Origin: JAOPZW01 sp963789015
Lineage (GTDB): Bacteria; Actinomycetota; Thermoleophilia; Solirubrobacterales; Solirubrobacteraceae
DNA: 64,000 bases
Assembly (NCBI GenBank): GCA_963789015.1
Contig: CAWBIU010000001.1
Coordinates: forward strand, 1,736,001-1,800,000
Direction of reading: 5' to 3'
Shown here: one piece after another, positions 62,505 through 64,000 of the stretch
Layout of the letters: each line of letters begins with the position of its first letter
Position numbering within the stretch: position 1 is the stretch's first letter
The notes under the pieces: model-generated
What the model saw: the letters and a program-made list of their open reading frames with translations, nothing else
What the model was told of the DNA's origin: nothing
The model's database searches: none
Made by a program: the position numbers and the translations under genes

Positions 62505-63842
62505 GTGAGCACCGAGACCGACAGCCGCACCCGAACCGGGACCACGCTCGACGAGCCGCGCTTCGGCCGCGATGCCGGCACGCGGCAGCGACCGTCGGGC
62601 AAGCGCCCGCCGACGACGCTCAAGGGGAAGCTCGGCGTCGTCGGGCCCGGCCTGATCATCGCCGCCACCGGGGTCGGCGCCGGCGACCTCGTCTCCTCGT
62701 TGGCCGCCGGCCAGGAGTACGCGTTCACCTTCGTGTGGGCGATCGTCGTCGGCGTCGCGCTGAAGTACTACCTCACCGAGGGCATCGCGCGATGGGCGCT
62801 GGCCACCGGCACGACGATCATCCAGGCGTGGTACTCGCTCGGCGCGATCGTCCGCGCGTACTTCGTCGGCTACCTGTTCCTGCTCACCTTCGTGTTCGGC
62901 GCCGCGGTCGCCTCGGCCACCGGCCTGGCGCTGAACGCGATGCTGCCGTTCCTCCCTGTCTGGGCCTGGGCGGTGATCGCCTCGATCTCCGGCTTCGTCA
63001 TCAACGTGATCGGCCGCTACGGGGTCTTCGAGAGGGTCATGCAGGTCCTCGTCGGCCTGATGTTCGTGACCACGGTCGGCGCGGCCATCGCCGTCACGCC
63101 CGACCTCGGCGCCGTCGCCGGTGGCCTCGTGCCGCGCGTGCCCGACGGCTCGCTGCTCTACTGCCTCGGCCTGATGGGCGGCATCGGCGCGACGCTGACG
63201 CTCGCCTCCTACACCTACTGGATGCGCGACAACGGCTGGCGCGACGCCGGCTGGATCCCGACCGCGCGGGTCGACATCAAGACCGGCTACGTCATCACGG
63301 GCATCTTCGTGCTCGCGATGCTCATCGTCGGCGCCGAGTTCCTCAACGGCACGGGCCGCGAGATCGACGGCGAGGAGGGCCTCGTGCCGCTCGCCTCGGC
63401 GCTCGGCGACCGTCTCGGCGAGGCGAGCCGCTGGCTGTTCCTGCTCGGCTTCTTCTCGGCCGCCTACTCGTCGCTCGTCGGCGCCTGGAACGGCTTCGCC
63501 TACCTGTTCGCCGACTTCGTGCGGACGGCCCGCGCCAAGGGCGAGGCGAGCGAGGAGACGACGCCCCTGGACAAGACGACGCCGTTCCGCTGGCTGCTCG
63601 TCTGGATCACCTTCCCGCCGATGGTGCTCCTGTTCTTCGACCAGCCCGTCTTCCTGGTGATCGTCTACGCCGCCCTCGGCGCGCTGTTCCTGCCCTTCCT
63701 CGCCGGCTCGCTGATGTGGCTGCTGAACTCGAAGCGCGTCGAGAAGCAGCACCGCAACGGCCTGCTCGCCAACCTGGTGCTCGGCGGCTCGGTGGTGCTC
63801 TTCGCCATCCTCGCCGTCCAGCAGATCAAGGACGCCGTCTAG
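62505..63842 (+). CDS. Nramp-family transporter with non-canonical helix 1 motif
   Basis: The 445-residue protein has a hydrophilic N-terminus and 11 or so membrane helices of the Nramp family. Helix 1 reads VGPGLIIAATGVGAGDLVSSL where metal-transporting Nramps have DPGN. Helix 6 reads LGLMGGIGATLTLASYTYWMRD rather than the usual MPH-type motif. Both canonical Mn/Fe ligands, Asp/Asn in helix 1 and Met in helix 6, are therefore changed, so another substrate is likely, as proposed for divergent Nramp-related transporters. The GTG at 62505 follows GGGAGGG. Its stop overlaps a convergent membrane protein gene by four bases. Confidence 0.85.
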   Translation: MSTETDSRTRTGTTLDEPRFGRDAGTRQRPSGKRPPTTLKGKLGVVGPGLIIAATGVGAGDLVSSLAAGQEYAFTFVWAIVVGVALKYYLTEGIARWALATGTTIIQAWYSLGAIVRAYFVGYLFLLTFVFGAAVASATGLALNAMLPFLPVWAWAVIASISGFVINVIGRYGVFERVMQVLVGLMFVTTVGAAIAVTPDLGAVAGGLVPRVPDGSLLYCLGLMGGIGATLTLASYTYWMRDNGWRDAGWIPTARVDIKTGYVITGIFVLAMLIVGAEFLNGTGREIDGEEGLVPLASALGDRLGEASRWLFLLGFFSAAYSSLVGAWNGFAYLFADFVRTARAKGEASEETTPLDKTTPFRWLLVWITFPPMVLLFFDQPVFLVIVYAALGALFLPFLAGSLMWLLNSKRVEKQHRNGLLANLVLGGSVVLFAILAVQQIKDAV

Positions 63843-64000
63843 GACCGATCGGCGTCGGACGTCGACCGGAGCCAGCTCGGGTCGGCGATCGCGAACACCC
63901 CGGAGACGACGAAGCCGGCAAGCGCGAGGACGCCGATGACCCGCGTGACCGGGCTCTCGAACGGCACCATCGCGATCACGCCGACGGTCAGCAGGACGAG
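63839..64000 (-). CDS. Membrane protein, C-terminal part only (cut by window edge)
   Basis: The visible 53 residues include two hydrophobic segments, LVLLTVGVIAMVPFES and VIGVLALAGFVVSGVFAIA, and end DPSWLRSTSDADRS at the TAG. The remaining 5' part is outside the window. It is a small integral membrane protein or the last two helices of a larger one. Its stop overlaps the Nramp stop by four bases (convergent). The family is not recognisable. Confidence 0.6.
   Translation of the reverse strand, partial: LVLLTVGVIAMVPFESPVTRVIGVLALAGFVVSGVFAIADPSWLRSTSDADRS

Overview
The window is a very GC-rich (roughly 70% or more), gene-dense piece of bacterial chromosome. GTG starts are common, stop/start overlaps are frequent, and clear AGGAG-type ribosome sites precede many genes. 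The protein families are typical of soil Actinomycetota: DesK/NarL-type kinases with GAF domains, ECF sigma factors fused to SnoaL-like domains, VOC proteins, SDRs, LLM-class flavin enzymes and a PknB-like kinase. Style and paralogues suggest the class Thermoleophilia (Solirubrobacterales, e.g. Conexibacter or Solirubrobacter relatives). That placement is an inference from sequence character, not a database result. There are no rRNA, tRNA, ribosomal-protein, replication or prophage structural genes, so this is an accessory and regulatory region.

Layout. 1-6 kb: a cut-off MFS transporter remnant, an intact MOSC-reductase-ferredoxin fusion, and decayed TMEM175 and LtrA membrane genes, mixed with an alpha/beta hydrolase and a secreted EEP-fold protein. 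6-13 kb: two membrane diguanylate cyclase-type proteins (one also HD-GYP), an LLM oxidoreductase, a cupin and a TPR-LuxR regulator. 13-20 kb: many very small genes, two of which share a nearly identical leader, and a frameshifted arylsulfatase. 20-30 kb: two same-length GAF-histidine kinase paralogues, a VOC-flavoprotein-SDR operon, an ECF sigma factor, an SDR and a PASTA lipoprotein. 30-42 kb: a Ser/Thr kinase, a serine hydrolase, a double-GNAT protein, several oxidoreductases, a CDF exporter, UspA, a GMC oxidoreductase and a ZIP transporter. 42.5-44 kb: one IS110-family element. 44-49 kb: frameshifted methyltransferase and RibD/DHFR-like genes, a GAF-PAS-PAS-GGDEF-EAL protein and a third RibD remnant. 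49-64 kb: an exported intradiol-dioxygenase-like lipoprotein, an ornithine cyclodeaminase homologue, a CPBP protease, a DesKR-like two-component pair, an ECF41-like sigma factor with a divergent epimerase, a four-gene RsbQ-RsbP-like operon, a SnoaL-FMO fusion and an atypical Nramp transporter.

How the genes fit together. The strongest theme is signal transduction: three c-di-GMP proteins, three histidine kinases of which two lack an adjacent regulator, one Ser/Thr kinase, two ECF sigma factors, and an RsbQ/RsbP-like module. In that module an alpha/beta hydrolase with the RsbQ triad overlaps a PAS-PP2C phosphatase. Unusually, it continues into a cupin and a zinc-independent quinone-oxidoreductase-type gene. 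The second theme is redox and xenobiotic chemistry (SDR, MDR, FMO, GMC, LLM, VOC, dioxygenase). The third is gene decay: at least six genes carry single-base shifts or internal deletions, including three RibD/DHFR-like copies each damaged differently. Some of the single-base shifts may be sequencing errors.
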